From: Ceratopteris richardii
Lineage: Eukaryota > Streptophyta > Polypodiopsida > Polypodiales > Pteridaceae
Length of the DNA: 64,000 nt
Assembly (NCBI GenBank): GCA_020310875.1
Contig: CM035438.1
Location: 91,892,212 to 91,956,211, forward strand
Direction of reading: 5' to 3'
Made by a program: the position numbers and the translations under genes. This document shows positions 11,801 to 22,500 of this stretch, one piece after another. The notes beneath the pieces are model-generated. The model was not told the origin of the DNA. It saw only the letters and a program-made list of their open reading frames with translations, and did not search any database. Within the stretch, counting starts at the first letter, position 1; every line of letters begins with the position of its first letter.

Positions 11801-12824
11801 CCGAAGTATGTCTCATCACAGATGGATAGGCACCAACGATGATCAGTATGTGCCATATTGTGTACTCTTGGCAGATTACAATGCAAAGATTAGACAACAA
11901 TGTGGCAAGGCTCCAACATTTGCCACACAATTCAGCCCTGATGATATCCCGGAGAGTGCTAAAAAAGGATCCATTCATCAACCCACCTGGCGGATACGAC
12001 TTTTAGAAACTTACCCTGAAATGGTTCGTACCTGGAACAACATGCCGCTATTTATCAAATACAACCCTTGTTATGTTCCAGTCCTCCGAAGACGCACGTG
12101 GCCCGAGTTTGCCATTGTTGTAAAGAACGTCAAAGGTTGTGCAAAGTGGTTAAATTATGTCTATCTAGCACCTCCACAAGGACCTCCCACAGTTGCTTAT
12201 ATGATTTCTACAATCCGTCACTGGAGCCTTCGACTACGGAACACACCTGATGTGATGGCACAAATGTGCATGAAAATCTTTGAATTAATGCTGATCACAT
12301 TCAAGACATTCAAGAACATCAAGGACCCCCATTTCTCAGGAGTTGGCTTCACTACAGGCAACCAAGACCTGGTATATGACATGAGCATTACCCCCTCAAT
12401 AAAGGTAGTATATGCCTGGCACACAAGAATAAAATACCTCCCAGCATGCTTCAAGCAGACCTTCGAGGAGATGTTCATCACAGGGTTCTAGGAATATCAC
12501 TCAGAAATATTTGTACCCAAGCCCTCACATCTCCTCCAACTATTCGCTGTGGAGAGGACCATCCACTCAGATCAATTGCAGGTGCCCCATCCAGACGTCC
12601 CAGGTCCAGTGGATTGGAATGCATTGTTAACAGACCTAGCACGGGGGCTGCGATTAGAAGAACACCACCTTGCTTCCGATGTGGTTCAATATTATGTCCA
12701 ACGTTCAGCTAGACAAGGGTTTGTCAGAGACGACAGACGCGAGAGAGGGGGGGGTGTTGGCAGCAGCAGTCAAGGCACTGAAGGACTCACAAGACAAGGA
12801 AGCCAAAGAAGGGAGCCAGAGTGA
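8838..12824 (+). pseudogene. Long 3' ORF downstream of pol, element I (about 1,330 codons, interrupted by stops)
   Basis: One reading frame runs from ATG 8838 to 12824, interrupted only by stops at 9519, about 9652, 11250, 11646 and 12489; all but the first are TAG. Architecture: an N-terminal conserved domain (about 9000-9760; VHWFSDVAV, HFFTREFEKY, LPKPDFLRCSYF, MQHFAFP), an acidic patch near 10110-10190, a long Pro/Ser/Thr-rich region to about 10920, Gln/Leu-rich coiled coils (10930-11640), and a Trp-containing C-terminal domain (11664-12740) that runs into the polypurine tract. Elements II and III have the same N-terminal domain, and III also the C-terminus. I see no signal peptide or membrane segment, so it does not look like an envelope protein, although Athila elements carry env-like ORFs in this position. 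The fold resembles no family I can name with confidence. Confidence 0.72.
12741..12754 (+). other. Polypurine tract of element I
   Basis: An unbroken purine run ending in eight G sits directly before the TGTTGG start of the LTR. This is the plus-strand DNA primer site. Confidence 0.85.
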
Positions 12825-13387
12825 AGAGAAGGCACAAGCAGACTAAGTAGTCAACGAAAATCTGGCAAGTAGGCCATTCAAATTTTTCCAAAACAACATC
12901 TTCCTAACAGTGATTCTCATCACTACTAATCATTGTAAATACCATTTCCCCTTTTTGTAACTCCATTTTGTGCAAGCCGAGGAGTCCTCGAGCTTCAGGA
13001 GTATTAAAGTATTATCGTACCAATTTTCATTATTTTTAGACTCCGTTTGAACCTCCGAATAGGCCCTAGAACCTAATTTTTAACTAGGCCGGAAACTAGG
13101 TCTGGACATGGCCAAAAACTAGTTAAAAACTATAAATAGAGCTAGAGAGCTCATTTTTTAGGTTAGCTTGTAATAGATTTGAACTTGTATGAGCACTTTT
13201 GAAGTAATCTAAAGATCTCCATTGCTTCTCCCTTTGTCTTACCTTGTGTGCGTGTGTGTGTATGTGTGTACATGTTAGTGTGCTTCTCACTCAAACATTT
13301 GTGCCATCACTTGTTCGATGTCTTCATACCATCCTCACGTCTTCCCGGATTGACATTAAAGGAGGTGCTACTCATCACTGAGCTACA
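12755..13387 (+). repeat. 3' LTR of element I
   Basis: Starts TGTTGGCAGC directly after the polypurine tract and probably ends GAGCTACA. It aligns with the 5' LTR of element II (15301-15957) in the core block around the TATA box, in the GTGTGTGT stretch and in the tail GATTGACATTAA. The last about 30 bases are diverged, so the right end is uncertain by some bases. Confidence 0.82.
13131..13138 (+). promoter_or_regulatory. TATA box in element I LTR
   Basis: TATAAATA followed by AGAGCTAGAGAGCTC, a block also present in the element II LTR. The position in the middle of the LTR fits the U3/R promoter. Confidence 0.65.
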
Positions 13388-14050
13388 GATGGGAAGCCAA
13401 TCGGATTAATTACAGCCCTTAGATTGCCCAAATATCCAAAGGTGGATATGCTTTTGCAAAAGTCAAAGAGGGAATGCATCTTGGCCATTGGATTGTCACT
13501 AGATCCTATGGTTCTCTTTGAATCCATTGGAAAAAGGTGCTCATGCATTTAGGCCCGTTGATTTGTCTTCAATCTAATGGTTTGGGTGGCTCCAAATTTG
13601 AAAAAGGTGCCTTTCACTTATAACCCTTGGATCTTAGCCAAACCCAAAGCCTCTAGATGCTCCCCCAAGATCCCAAAGCACCTTTTGATATTGTCCATTG
13701 GATGCCCCCGAGATCGGATGGTTGAAATTCTTGTAGAAATGGGTTCAACTCCATTCACGCTCCACCCTTGGATCCAAGATCAATTTAATGGTTGAGATGT
13801 TTGTAGAGAAGTGTAGCACACCCTATTTTGATTTTATGTCCCTGCTCCCATGAAAAATGATATCTACCATTGATCAAAAGCATCCAATGGCTAGAACTTT
13901 TTTTCTTTGTAAATTTAAAACAAAAAATCTATGAATTATAAGTTTATTCCTTAATACCACTAGTGATTTAGCATGTCCCCTTAATCCACCACAAAATTAA
14001 TTTTATTCCCTAAAAATTAGGGATCCTTACAAGGCCCATCCACGGTCCAC
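13388..14050. repeat. Non-coding flank with degenerate about 60-90-bp repeats
   Basis: No convincing coding region. Several loosely related units share the pattern C-C-N-TTGGAT, then AGATC or similar, then ATGGTT (near 13480, 13560, 13620, 13700 and 13765); two also share GAAAAAGGTGC. This may be the remains of an older LTR or satellite. I could not assign it to a family. Confidence 0.35.
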
Positions 14051-15300
14051 TTTTTCCCCTAATGACTAGAGGAAGATAGAGCTATAGAAGACCCAGATTA
14101 CATGCCTCAAATATTTCCTGATGAAGCATTTGAACCACATGGGCAGATGGAAATACTAGCAACATTGGATGTATGTGTAAATGAAGGAGTACTAACCATG
14201 ATTGAGTGTGTGGATGAAGATGGATACAATTTGATCTTGTACATGGTAGTGCTCCAAGAGGCAGAAGAAGGAGAAATAATAGAAAATAAATGGAAAGAGG
14301 GATACAAAAGCATAGAAATGGAACTTGAGTTTGACTCAAAAGAACACTACCTAAAAGAAGTAGAAATGGAAGTCTCCAAAGGCAAATAAAAAAATATTCT
14401 CCATACAAGATTATCAAGAAAACTCTAAGAAGAAGAGTAATGAAACAGAGGAAGAAGATTTAAAACTTGAACAATTTAAAGTGTCTGAACATTTTAAGAC
14501 ATATGAAGTAGAAGAAAGAAAAATAGCAATTCAAATGCCTAGGAGAGAGGCACAGGAAAGAATTGCATATGATAACAAAGAGCAAACAAAGAAAATCCTA
14601 GTAACCCTAGAAGGGTATGAAGAGAGATGCACCTATATAGGCCAAGATGTGTCCATAGAAGAGGAGCACAAGCTCATATCATTGTTATGAGAGTATAGAG
14701 GCATATTTTCTTGGACCTACAAAGATCTAAAAGGAGTTAATCCATCAATATGTTTGCATAGAATTTCTATGACACTTGATGCTAAACCCTAGAAAAAAAT
14801 ACCCTATACTTATAACGATTTCTATGAAACCAAAACTAAAGAAGAAGTAGACAAACTGTTGGCAACTAGATTCATATATGAGATAGGGCACAGAAAATGG
14901 GTTTCTCCTTTGGTGGTTGTACCAAAGAAGAATGGAAAGCTTAGGGTTTGTATTAATCTCAAAAAGATTAATGCTACCACTATTCAATATAGATATCCAT
15001 TACCCATTACAGATCATCTTTTGGAAAGAGTAGTAGACAAGGAGGTGTACAACTTTCTTGATGGATTCTCAAGCTATAATCAAGTAGCAATTGCTAAAAA
15101 AGATCAACACAAGACTACCTCTGCTACAGAATGGGGAGTGTGTGCTTTCATGGTTATGGATTTTGGCCTAACCAACATCCTAGCCACTTTCCAAAGATTG
15201 ATGTGCCATGTTTTTTATAGAATTTTTGCAAAAAATTATGGAGGTCTATGTAGATGATCTATGTACATATTCATCTCAATGTCCATCCCATATGCCCGAG
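14050..15300 (+). pseudogene. pol: Element IV: truncated Ty3 pol fragment (linker and RT)
   Basis: Fragment of an Athila-like element closer to element III than to I or II (shared EVEERKI, QMPRREAQE, LVTLEG). It begins in the acidic linker (QIFPDEAFEPHG, from 14102), continues through the pre-RT region (14481-14690) and RT (VVVPKKNGKLRVCINLKK, FLDGFSSYNQVAIA) and stops just after the YVDD motif at 15300, where the LTR of element II begins. The first half of RT is present with stops at 14688 and about 14790 and a frameshift near 14440. The rest is not found in the window, so the continuation was lost or lies elsewhere. Confidence 0.82.
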
Positions 15301-15957
15301 TGTTGGCAATAGCCAGAGGCACAGAAGACACGGAAGCATGTAAAGACAGAGCAGGGAGTCAGTCGAATCAATTTTTCAAAAATTTATGTTTTATAAATAT
15401 TCTTCAAAACCTCCAACAGTAATTTTCATCACTATTGTAACATATGTAACATAGAAAACCCTTTTTGTAATTTATAGCTCCATTTTGTGCAAGCCGAAGA
15501 GTCCTCGAGCTTGAGGAGCTTAGGTAGAATGAGCATACCAATTTTGGTTATTTTTAGACACCATTTACCCTTTCAAATAGCACTTAGGACCTATTTTTAA
15601 CTATGCCGGTCACTAGATGTGAAACCGATCAAAACTAGTCTAGAATCTATAAAAAGAGCTAGAGAGCTCATTTTTTAGGTTACTTAGTGTTAGCTTGTTT
15701 GAGTGGAGAAGAACTTAGAGCTATTTTGAGCTTGTAAGAGTGTTCTTGAGTAATAGAGTTGATTTCTCACCTTCCATTGTGTCTTGCTTGTCTCTTCGTA
15801 GTGTGTGTGTATGTGTGTGTGCATCTCTATGCTTCTCACCTTCACTCTCACTTCATCTCACATTCACGATCTTCATATCACTCCTATCTCTTCCGCGGAT
15901 TGACATTAAGGAGGTGGAGCTTCTTAACGTGGTCCTCACCATTGTGCTAGAGCAACA
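15301..15957 (+). repeat. 5' LTR of element II
   Basis: 657 bp from TGTTGGCAAT to GAGCAACA, with short terminal inverted repeats TGTTG/CAACA. It interrupts the RT of element IV and is followed seven bases later by the primer site. It aligns with the element I LTR. Confidence 0.88.
15648..15655 (+). promoter_or_regulatory. TATA box in element II LTR
   Basis: TATAAAAA followed by GAGCTAGAGAGCTC, the same arrangement as in the element I LTR. Confidence 0.65.
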
Positions 15958-15964
15958 CCAAATT

Positions 15965-15982
15965 TGGCGCCGTTGCCGAGGA
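15965..15982 (+). other. Primer-binding site (tRNA-Asp type) of element II
   Basis: TGGCGCCGTTGCCGAGGA starts seven bases after the LTR. It matches the known Athila/Tat primer site complementary to the 3' end of tRNA-Asp except for one base. Confidence 0.85.
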
Positions 15983-17764
15983 TCGAGTCTAGGACGAATG
16001 TGTGATGGTAAGAGTATAGCAAGAAGTGGCGTTGGAAGGTAAAAAATTTCAGTTTTTGTTGTTGTTTTTACTTAGTTTTTGGTGTTTTCCACCTCCCCCA
16101 CACTCCATCTTCATCACCGCACCATCATCTTCAACTCCAAAAAAATCAGAAAATTCACCATATCCACCCATTCTCCTCATTTCCCCTCATTTGTGCATGT
16201 GCGAGAGAGAGAGAGAGAGCTTTTGTGCTTGCATGTGCTACTGTGTTTTTGAGTTTTCTTGCAGGTACAGTGCTCCAGTGCATCAGAAAGGCTGCAAAAA
16301 GGTAAAATTTCACTTTCTGTCAGAGATTTGCCGTAGGTGTCAGACCATCGCGATGGTCTTCCAACTTCGGAATTTTTGGTAAGCCAGTTCACCATGAGGT
16401 AGGCGACACACGCGCATACACGGATCCACAAACACATTTGCAAAATTCATACTTTAGTGGACCATCGCGATTGGCTCAGACCATGGCGATTGTGTCACAC
16501 CATCCATTGGCTCATGCCATCGCAACGGCTCGGTCGGACCATCGCGACGGTCTCGCACCATCGCGATGGCTCACTTGAGCCATCGTGATGGTTCACTTGG
16601 ACCATCGCGACGATCCCGTCGACCCCACACTATCGCAATTGGCTCATGCCATCGCGCCCGTAACCATCGCGATGGTTCACTCGGACCATCGTGATGGTTT
16701 GCATTGATCGTTGAGTGACGCCATCGCGACGGTTCATTTTTGGACCATCGCGATCATTCATTCCAGACCATCACGACAGTTCACATTCACGTCATCGTGA
16801 TCATCCACTTTCAGACCATCGCGACTGTTCACTCCTTCGGACCATCACGATTGTGCCATGCCATCGCGACAGTTCACCTGGACCATCGCGATTATCTCAG
16901 ACCATCGCGATTGCTCACCCAAAATGCAAATTTTAGGGTTTGATTTTTTGGGCAATTTTGGGGCTACTTTTTGAAAATTTTTGGGTGATTAGACTCATAG
17001 GTAAGACCCCTTAGCTCATAATTGAAGAAAAACCTATTTGTGAGTTTTTACCCCTGAGGGCCTGAACACTCATATCTTTTTCATCCGAAGTCCGTTTTTT
17101 GAGCTTAATAGCTCGTTGGAAAGCTCTTTACGAGTATTACGTGATCTCAACTGTTTTTTTCATAAAGAATGCATTGATTTTTAGATAAGCTAATTTGAGG
17201 TTGACCATCTTTGGGACTAGAAAGCTAGGGGCATTGAAGTTTTTGGGCAAAAGGGAAAGGACCTTTAAGGGTGTATATACTCAAGTGCTTGATCATCCAT
17301 TTGAGAATTGGTCTAATATTGAATTTTTCCAGGTCTAGCAAGGATAATCAAGGGCAAAAAAAGCAAGGTAGTGAAGAACACAGGGCTTGGGAAGCGTGGC
17401 TTCTTGGGCATCAGAGCAACCAGAAAAGCTGACTCGAGGTTGGAATATTACTCAACCCCATCTGTCAATTTTTAGCTTAGGATAAACGGTAGCATTGTGG
17501 ATTGGATTAATGACTATAGGAACGCATCAAGTATAAGAGATCTAAAATTATCAAGTCTAAGACTAAAAATAAAGGTGTGTGATACGAAAACCCTAAGGGA
17601 AAGAACCTAAGTATGACGGAACAAGAACTAAAAAGTACCACAGAAAGTCAAATTCCTGACTTATACATTGAGACACGAATCTAAAGGAATTTAAAAAGAA
17701 TCAAGAAAGATCAAAGAATCATTGACGATCAGAGTGTGTACTGAGTGTGCAAGGAAGTAAATTC
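15983..17764 (+). other. Leader of element II between primer site and gag
   Basis: 1.8 kb with no coding region I can support. It includes a short GA repeat (16202-16219), the palindromic array listed separately, and an A/T-rich stretch before gag. Short frames here have no similarity to the other copies. It probably contains packaging and dimerisation signals, by position only. Confidence 0.6.
16341..16918. repeat. Leader array of short palindromes (ACCATCGCGATGGT type)
   Basis: About 21 copies by eye of a degenerate unit centred on the palindrome ACCATCGCGATGGT, mostly 18-30 bases apart, densest from 16456 to 16918. Variants include CGTGA and CACGA cores, consistent with C-to-T or G-to-A change at CpG. 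Spacers often read TCACTCGG or TCATTTTGG. Each unit can fold into a hairpin or pair with its neighbours. Confidence 0.8.
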
Positions 17765-20700
17765 ATGAACCTTAGATCGGGCAAGCATATAGGTAAGTCA
17801 AACCGACGAAGCCTTAGATCATCAGAAGCAAGTGTAGGAACCACTGCACGATCGTGGGCTCAACAATTGAACACAAGTTACCCCTACGAGAGCTCAGACA
17901 CAAGTGAATCAGAAATGGCATTTAGCACAGAAAGACCAGAAGGAGGGTCAAACGTAGCATATTTGGAAAGACCTGAAGGACCCTATAGGACTCAATTAGA
18001 ATTTCTCCGAACCAACCGCTTAGGTGCTCGCATCTATGAGGATGGTTTGAGAAGACAAGTGGTGCAAATGCACAACCCGGACCAACCCATTGGATTGGAA
18101 CCTCTAGTGGTGAAATTTGAAAGAGACGCGTACATAGACAAGGAAGGAATGATGTACATCATAAGTACTCAGCCAAATCATACAAATGAGTTTGGCATAA
18201 TTCAGTTAGAGACCGAAGCTAAATCCCAAGGAAAGGAATCATTAGAAGAACCTAGAACACCTAGAGGGAAATCTGTACTGACACGAGTACTAATCCCAGA
18301 GTGGATCCCTCAGGACAACAGAAGCATAGAGCTGTTTGTAAATAAAGAGACAGACGAAGCATTTTTGAGGTACAGAACGGAATAACCTAGTGAGGTAGGC
18401 TCCATGATAATCTACGAATTCAAGGACCCGGATACACCTGGAAAGGTTGTATACCTGGATGGAACTTCAGAAAGGGTATTTGTGGTACCTGACCACACAA
18501 GAAACACATACACATGGAGAGGTGAGTTGTTATTCTCTCCATCACGAGCAAATGTAAACGCGAGCCAACAAGGGGCAGGAACATCCTCAGCCCACGTCAA
18601 TCAAAGAGACAAGAACAAAGAGAGACCAGAAGTCAGCTTCAATCATCCCATAGGGAGAGATAGAACCACCATAAACACGGATAGAGTGGATAGACAAGGA
18701 GAACCTAGAATACCAATGGTAGAGATGATTTTCCTCTACCTAGACCACGTGAACACGCAAGAATATTGAGACCCACTCAGTTAGTAAAATCCATGAAAAA
18801 CTACTTTGATGGGACAGGAGATCCCTATGACCATGTAGCGGAATTTAAGCAAGTGCTACGAGCAGAGCAAGTAGAAGACATGTTTAGGCAATATAACGCA
18901 TTCGGACTAACGTTAAAGAATACAGCTTTAACTTGGTTTCAACCATTGCAACAAAGGCAATTTAGAGACATCCATCACTTTTTAGAGTCATTCATCACTG
19001 AATTCTCTAAAAGTGGGATCAGACATGACACGTCTTCGTTGATTCATAGCTTCAAACAGACCCCTTAAGAAACAGTAAGACTGGCAGGACGTAGGTTTAG
19101 ACAATATATTGAAATATGTCCAATGCAAGAGTTACCCTCACAAGCCAAGCAAGTATCATTCTTTTTAGATGGCCTGTTGAGCTCTAAACTACGCTCCTGT
19201 GTATACTTGAAAGAACCAAGAACGTTAGAGCAGTGTGTAAGAATTTTCATAGACATTGAGGACAACTTAGGAGACGAGTTGGAACTCTCAAAGGTCTATA
19301 AGGACTCAGATTGTTCCTCTGTAGCATCCACAAAATTGTCTAGCTCGATAGAAGACCTAGCAGAGAAAGTGGCCCAAAAACTAGGAGTTTCTAGTAAACA
19401 GATGCCTAGGGTAACAACAAACAAGCATTGTTACACCTGTGGTGGTGATCATATGGCAAATGTGTGTCCCAATGCAACACAAACACAAGCCAACCCTAGT
19501 GGCCAATACTGTACTATCGAGAGAAGATACACAAATCATATGGCTCAGGATTGCCCATACAACAAACAGGTAGTGAGACAGAACTACCCACAAGCATACA
19601 TGCAGCCAGGTAGGTATCAGGGCCAATACAATGCTCAGCCTTATTACTATAGGCCTCCTCAGAACTATCCGTATCAGGCTCAACAGAGACCTCAACCTGT
19701 TTTAGCTTAGCAGCCACCCCCACCAACGAATGTCATCTCAGTTAAATATGTTGCTGCAGAAGAGAACCTAAGTAGGGCCTTAGTGCCTTCTTTCACCTTT
19801 GATCACAGAGAGTGACCCGAACTCAAACAGTTTTGACTCTACTCATGTAGATAGTCCACTCGCTTATTACACGAAGTCACCAGAACATGTGGAGACATAT
19901 CAATATGATAGTCCACCAGTGGAACCTAGTTGGGAGCCCGATTATACTAATGTGATGTACATAAATCCAAACCCACAGCCCCAATTGAGACAGCAAAGAC
20001 CAGAGGGCCCTAGAGGACCATGCTTTAGGTGCCAAGGAGATCATTTCATAAAGGATTGCCCACATCCGCTGATATCAAGACAATCACAATACTATAACAT
20101 ACAAGGATTTTGTGCCGATTGTGGTAAAGAGCACATAATCAAAGATTGTCCTAAGAACCCAGTTAACGCTTCAAATGTGACACCAATCAACGTGATAGGT
20201 ATTGTGAACAATGCAGATGAATCCAACCCTACATACGTGCCTATCCAAGCTATAACAAGAGCCCAGACGCTCTTACAAAATCAACAGCCTAACGCTGAGA
20301 AAATAGCTGGAACTAGTGAAGTTGGAGAATCTAGCAGTAAAAAGACGAAATCATGGAAAGATTCTAGAGAAAGAATCAAGCGAAAATGGAGTAAAAAAAT
20401 AACTGAGTTGGAAGGAAGTTTGAAGGAATCTAGAGCCAAACTCCTAGAATTGACTTCGCAAGAATTGAATCAAGAGAATCCAGCTCAAAAATTAGGATCA
20501 GTTTTAGCGGAACCCATACCTGAAAACCTAGACACGATGTTTCGTGCATATCAGGCTAGAATAAAAGAAGGGCCTCAAGTAGCGGAAATGAGTAAGAACT
20601 ACCCTCGAGCAGACTTAGAAATCGAGAGAACGAAGCTTTGCATGAAGATGGTAGAACTAGCACAAGCAATGTTCGAAGCCTCTAAATATCTTAATTGGAA

Positions 20701-20815
20701 TAACATGGCAAAACCGGAATTACACTTTCAACTACTAATGGAGAGGCTAGAATACTTGATCGAAAGCAAAGAGAAAAGGGATCAGCATAGGAATACTATT
20801 GCCTCAGAGACATAG
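17765..20815 (+). pseudogene. gag: gag of element II (broken)
   Basis: The start is ATG 17765 (MNLRSGKHIG), chosen because element III gag starts with MNLRSKK. The gag core is at about 18795-19060 (FDGTGDPYDHVAEFKQV to SLIHSFKQTP). Knuckles: CYTCGGDHMANVC (about 19430), a degenerate C-x13-C form with YTNHMAQDC (about 19508-19552), CFRCQGDHFIKDC (about 20023) and CADCGKEHIIKDC (about 20110). Breaks: TAA at 18383, a frameshift near 18730, TAA at 19066, TAG at 19708, a frameshift near 19790. At 18383, 19066 and 19708 element I has Gln codons. The frame ends at TAG 20813, at the place corresponding to the TAG in element I. Confidence 0.88.
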
Positions 20816-22500
20816 GAAAGGAATGCACCATCCCTGTCTCAAGTACCCAACACAGAGGGTGAAGACAACTTGTCTTCCATACATAGATACTCACATGAAT
20901 TTTTGAGAGAAATCCAAGAAGAGAAATGGAGAAAAGAACAAGGAACCCATCCTCCTATTCAAGAAATAGACGACTTGCAAGAGCAATTTCCCCAAGACAT
21001 CTATCTATGATGATGTAGAGGAGGAGCAACTGAGTGAACACACAGGTTTTGAATCCAATTCTTTGCAAGAATTACCTCAGTTCACAGGATCTTGGGAAGC
21101 TAAGTCTATTAGTATGAGAGCACCCACGATAATAGTGAGGAATGAAGAATCAGTGATCCCAAGAAACACGGAAGTGATCAAGAATACCAAAGTACAATGT
21201 AACCTCACTCTTGAGGAATTGTTGAAGGTAAAACCGGAGTTGTGGAAACATGTAGCAAATCAATTCCCTGAGCTTGCTACTACACCCTCACAGATAGGAT
21301 CACATAAGAAGGTACTAGAGATACCAGTAGAAAAGATCGGAGATGTAAGTGAAGGAGAGGAAGGTAACACTTATCTTCCAATAACCCATCAGGGCTACAC
21401 CACGAAAGCCATCTTAGATTCAGGAGCCCGAGTAGCCATCGCTACCATCGCTTTATGGAAACGTTGGGGTAAGCCAGCATTAAGACCTACCAGGATGAAG
21501 TTACAAATGGCTGATGGACATATACAAAAACCATTAGGCTTACTCAAAGGCATATCTCTCACCACTTGTGGTGTGGAATTTGAGCATACTTTTGCCATTT
21601 GTGATTTTAGTAAAACTCATGCTTACGAGATGATTTTAGGACAACCATTCATGCGTCAGTTGCAAATTGTACAAGATTGGGGAACTAACTCTTTGTACTT
21701 GCAACATTTAGGAGTGACTACTAAAGTCGATCTTAAAGACTATTCACATCGAGACGTACCCCCAGTACAATGGAATACTGTCCATAAGACACAGGTAGAA
21801 ACGGAATCGATACACTCATTGGAGTCAGACCCCTCATGGTTACACGAGGACACTCATTTATGGATGTGTAAGGTAGAAAAACAAGAGGAAGAAAGGTTAG
21901 AAGCTAGGATTTTAGGTGCAGAACAACATCCACGAACCCTTCAAGACCCAGCTTACGCACCTGTAGTATTTCCAGATGAGGAGTTTGAATCCCATGGTTG
22001 GGCAGAAATCCTAGCAACCATGGACGTAGCCATCAATGAAGAACAATGGACACCCCACTGTGACGAGGATGGCTATGACATTTCTGTCCTCACGATCAAG
22101 CCAATCATGTGTGATTTAGTTATAGAAGAATGTGAACCTAACACTGATGCATTTGAGGACGCAAGTGATTTTGATCTAGAGTCAATTATAATGGACCCAC
22201 CATTTGCATTAGAGGAAGAATATTTCTATGAAGTAGAAACTTACCCCCCGAGACACGAAGAACTTATGAATGAGGTGAGGTTAGCCACACAAGTGACCAC
22301 TAACAGTGAAGGTAAGAAAAGAAAGAAGAAAGAAACCATGTCAGAAGAAGAAGAATCTTTGTTTGAGGTTCCCGAGAACTTCAAAAAGTATGAAATAGAA
22401 GATAGAAAAATAATGGTACGAATGCCTAACAGAAAAGCTGACATCGGAGAAGTATATGATAACCGAGAGAAAACCAAGAAAATCATAGTAGCCATTGAAG
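20816..22500 (+). pseudogene. Protease 1 and acidic linker of element II
   Basis: After the TAG at 20813 the same frame stays open to about 21003, where a frameshift and TGA stops occur; a long frame from 21063 then carries protease 1 without a break. The catalytic AILDSGARVAIA is at about 21410-21440 and ILGQPFMRQLQ at about 21635-21665. The linker (FESHGWAEILATMD, about 21985) is acidic and ends in the pre-RT motif EVPENFKKYEIEDRK. This frame continues into RT, which shows that protease 1 and RT belong to one polyprotein. Confidence 0.88.

Larger units (their letters stand above)
1..13387 (+). mobile_element. Element I: Athila-like Ty3 LTR retrotransposon, 5' end outside window
   Basis: The order of parts is gag, protease, RT, RNase H, integrase, second protease-like domain, long 3' ORF, polypurine tract, 3' LTR. 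RT lies before integrase, which is the Ty3 order. Placement near Athila/Tat is inferred from element II of the same family, which has a tRNA-Asp primer site. The window opens inside gag, so the 5' LTR, primer site and leader are missing. Frameshifts and stops disable every coding part, so this copy is non-autonomous. Element II matches it along nearly all its coding length at moderate identity, which allows mutations in one to be read against the other. Confidence 0.93.

Noticed and set aside
12741-12754. G-run as a regulatory G-quadruplex
   Set aside because: It is fully explained as the polypurine tract beside the LTR.
8838-12824. 3' ORF as a classical envelope gene
   Set aside because: Position fits, but I see no signal peptide, membrane-spanning segment or cleavage-like site; the protein is Pro/Ser/Thr-rich with coiled coils.
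16341-16918. CRISPR-like array
   Set aside because: Units are short degenerate palindromes with irregular spacing inside a plant retrotransposon leader; no true repeats with unique spacers.
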